The notes under the pieces: generated by a model
Seen by the model: only the letters and a program-made list of their open reading frames with translations
What the model was told of the DNA's origin: nothing
Databases searched by the model: none
Position numbers and translations under genes: made by a program
Shown: one piece after another, positions 15,545 through 15,584 of the stretch
Numbering within the stretch: position 1 is the stretch's first letter
Layout: every line of letters starts with the position of its first letter
Assembly (NCBI GenBank): GCA_900546265.1
Contig: URCA01000056.1
Location: 1-15,584, forward strand
Direction of reading: 5' to 3'
Source: an uncultured Oscillospiraceae bacterium
Lineage (GTDB): Bacteria > Bacillota > Clostridia > Oscillospirales > Acutalibacteraceae
DNA length: 15,584 nucleotides

Positions 15545-15576
15545 GTAGGGGACAGCGCGAAGCGGTGGCCCCTACA
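15544..15576. repeat. Hairpin, likely dispersed intergenic repeat
   Basis: TGTAGGGG at 15544-15551 pairs perfectly with CCCCTACA at 15569-15576. Shorter paired blocks (CA/TG and CGC/GCG) continue inward, with two mismatches and a GAA loop. Stem-loops with these TGTAGGGG/CCCCTACA ends are common between genes in clostridial chromosomes, so this is probably one copy of a dispersed element (established pattern, copy number not checked). The window ends eight bases later. Confidence 0.5.
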
Positions 15577-15584
15577 AAAAGCCG

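Overview
The window reads as an ordinary chromosomal stretch of a high-GC member of the Firmicutes, most likely a clostridial or Oscillospirales-type gut bacterium. This is inferred from strong AGGAGG-type ribosome binding sites, extended -10 promoters (TGCTATAAT-like), a ywlG/TIGR01440 gene, a KdpD with a Gram-positive-style universal stress domain, and tight ATGA gene overlaps. No rRNA, tRNA, CRISPR array, insertion sequence or phage gene was seen. Nearly all of the sequence is coding.

Layout. Positions 1-105 hold no gene but carry two tandem perfect hairpins. Positions 106-3487 (minus strand) encode the potassium-responsive two-component pair KdpD-KdpE, overlapping by 8 bases, with their own extended -10 promoter; no kdpFABC pump genes lie in the window. 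Positions 3635-3664 hold a hairpin that probably ends the next minus-strand operon. Positions 3669-10635 (minus strand) form a five-gene operon read as cobU, moxR, DUF58, membrane transglutaminase, nadE. Two of its junctions are ATGA overlaps and two are gaps of under 30 bases; it has a good sigma-A-type promoter (TGGACA, 17 bases, TATAAT). It joins two cofactor enzymes to a classical MoxR/DUF58/transglutaminase module.

From about 10750 the window switches to the plus strand. A DUF2461 gene has its own promoter back to back with that of cobU. After a second promoter comes a probable four-gene unit: an SLC45/GPH-like MFS transporter, a membrane-anchored glycerophosphodiester phosphodiesterase, a YwlG-family protein and an Eis-like GNAT acetyltransferase. 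It ends in a textbook intrinsic terminator at 15498-15530. The last 50 bases hold a 12-base palindrome abutting a hairpin that looks like a dispersed intergenic repeat.

No clearly novel defence or mobile system is visible. The observations most worth a second look are a near-perfect match in KdpD to the cyclic di-AMP-binding motif known from Staphylococcus aureus KdpD, the tandem hairpins beside kdpE, and the mixing of cobU and nadE with the MoxR/transglutaminase module in one transcription unit.
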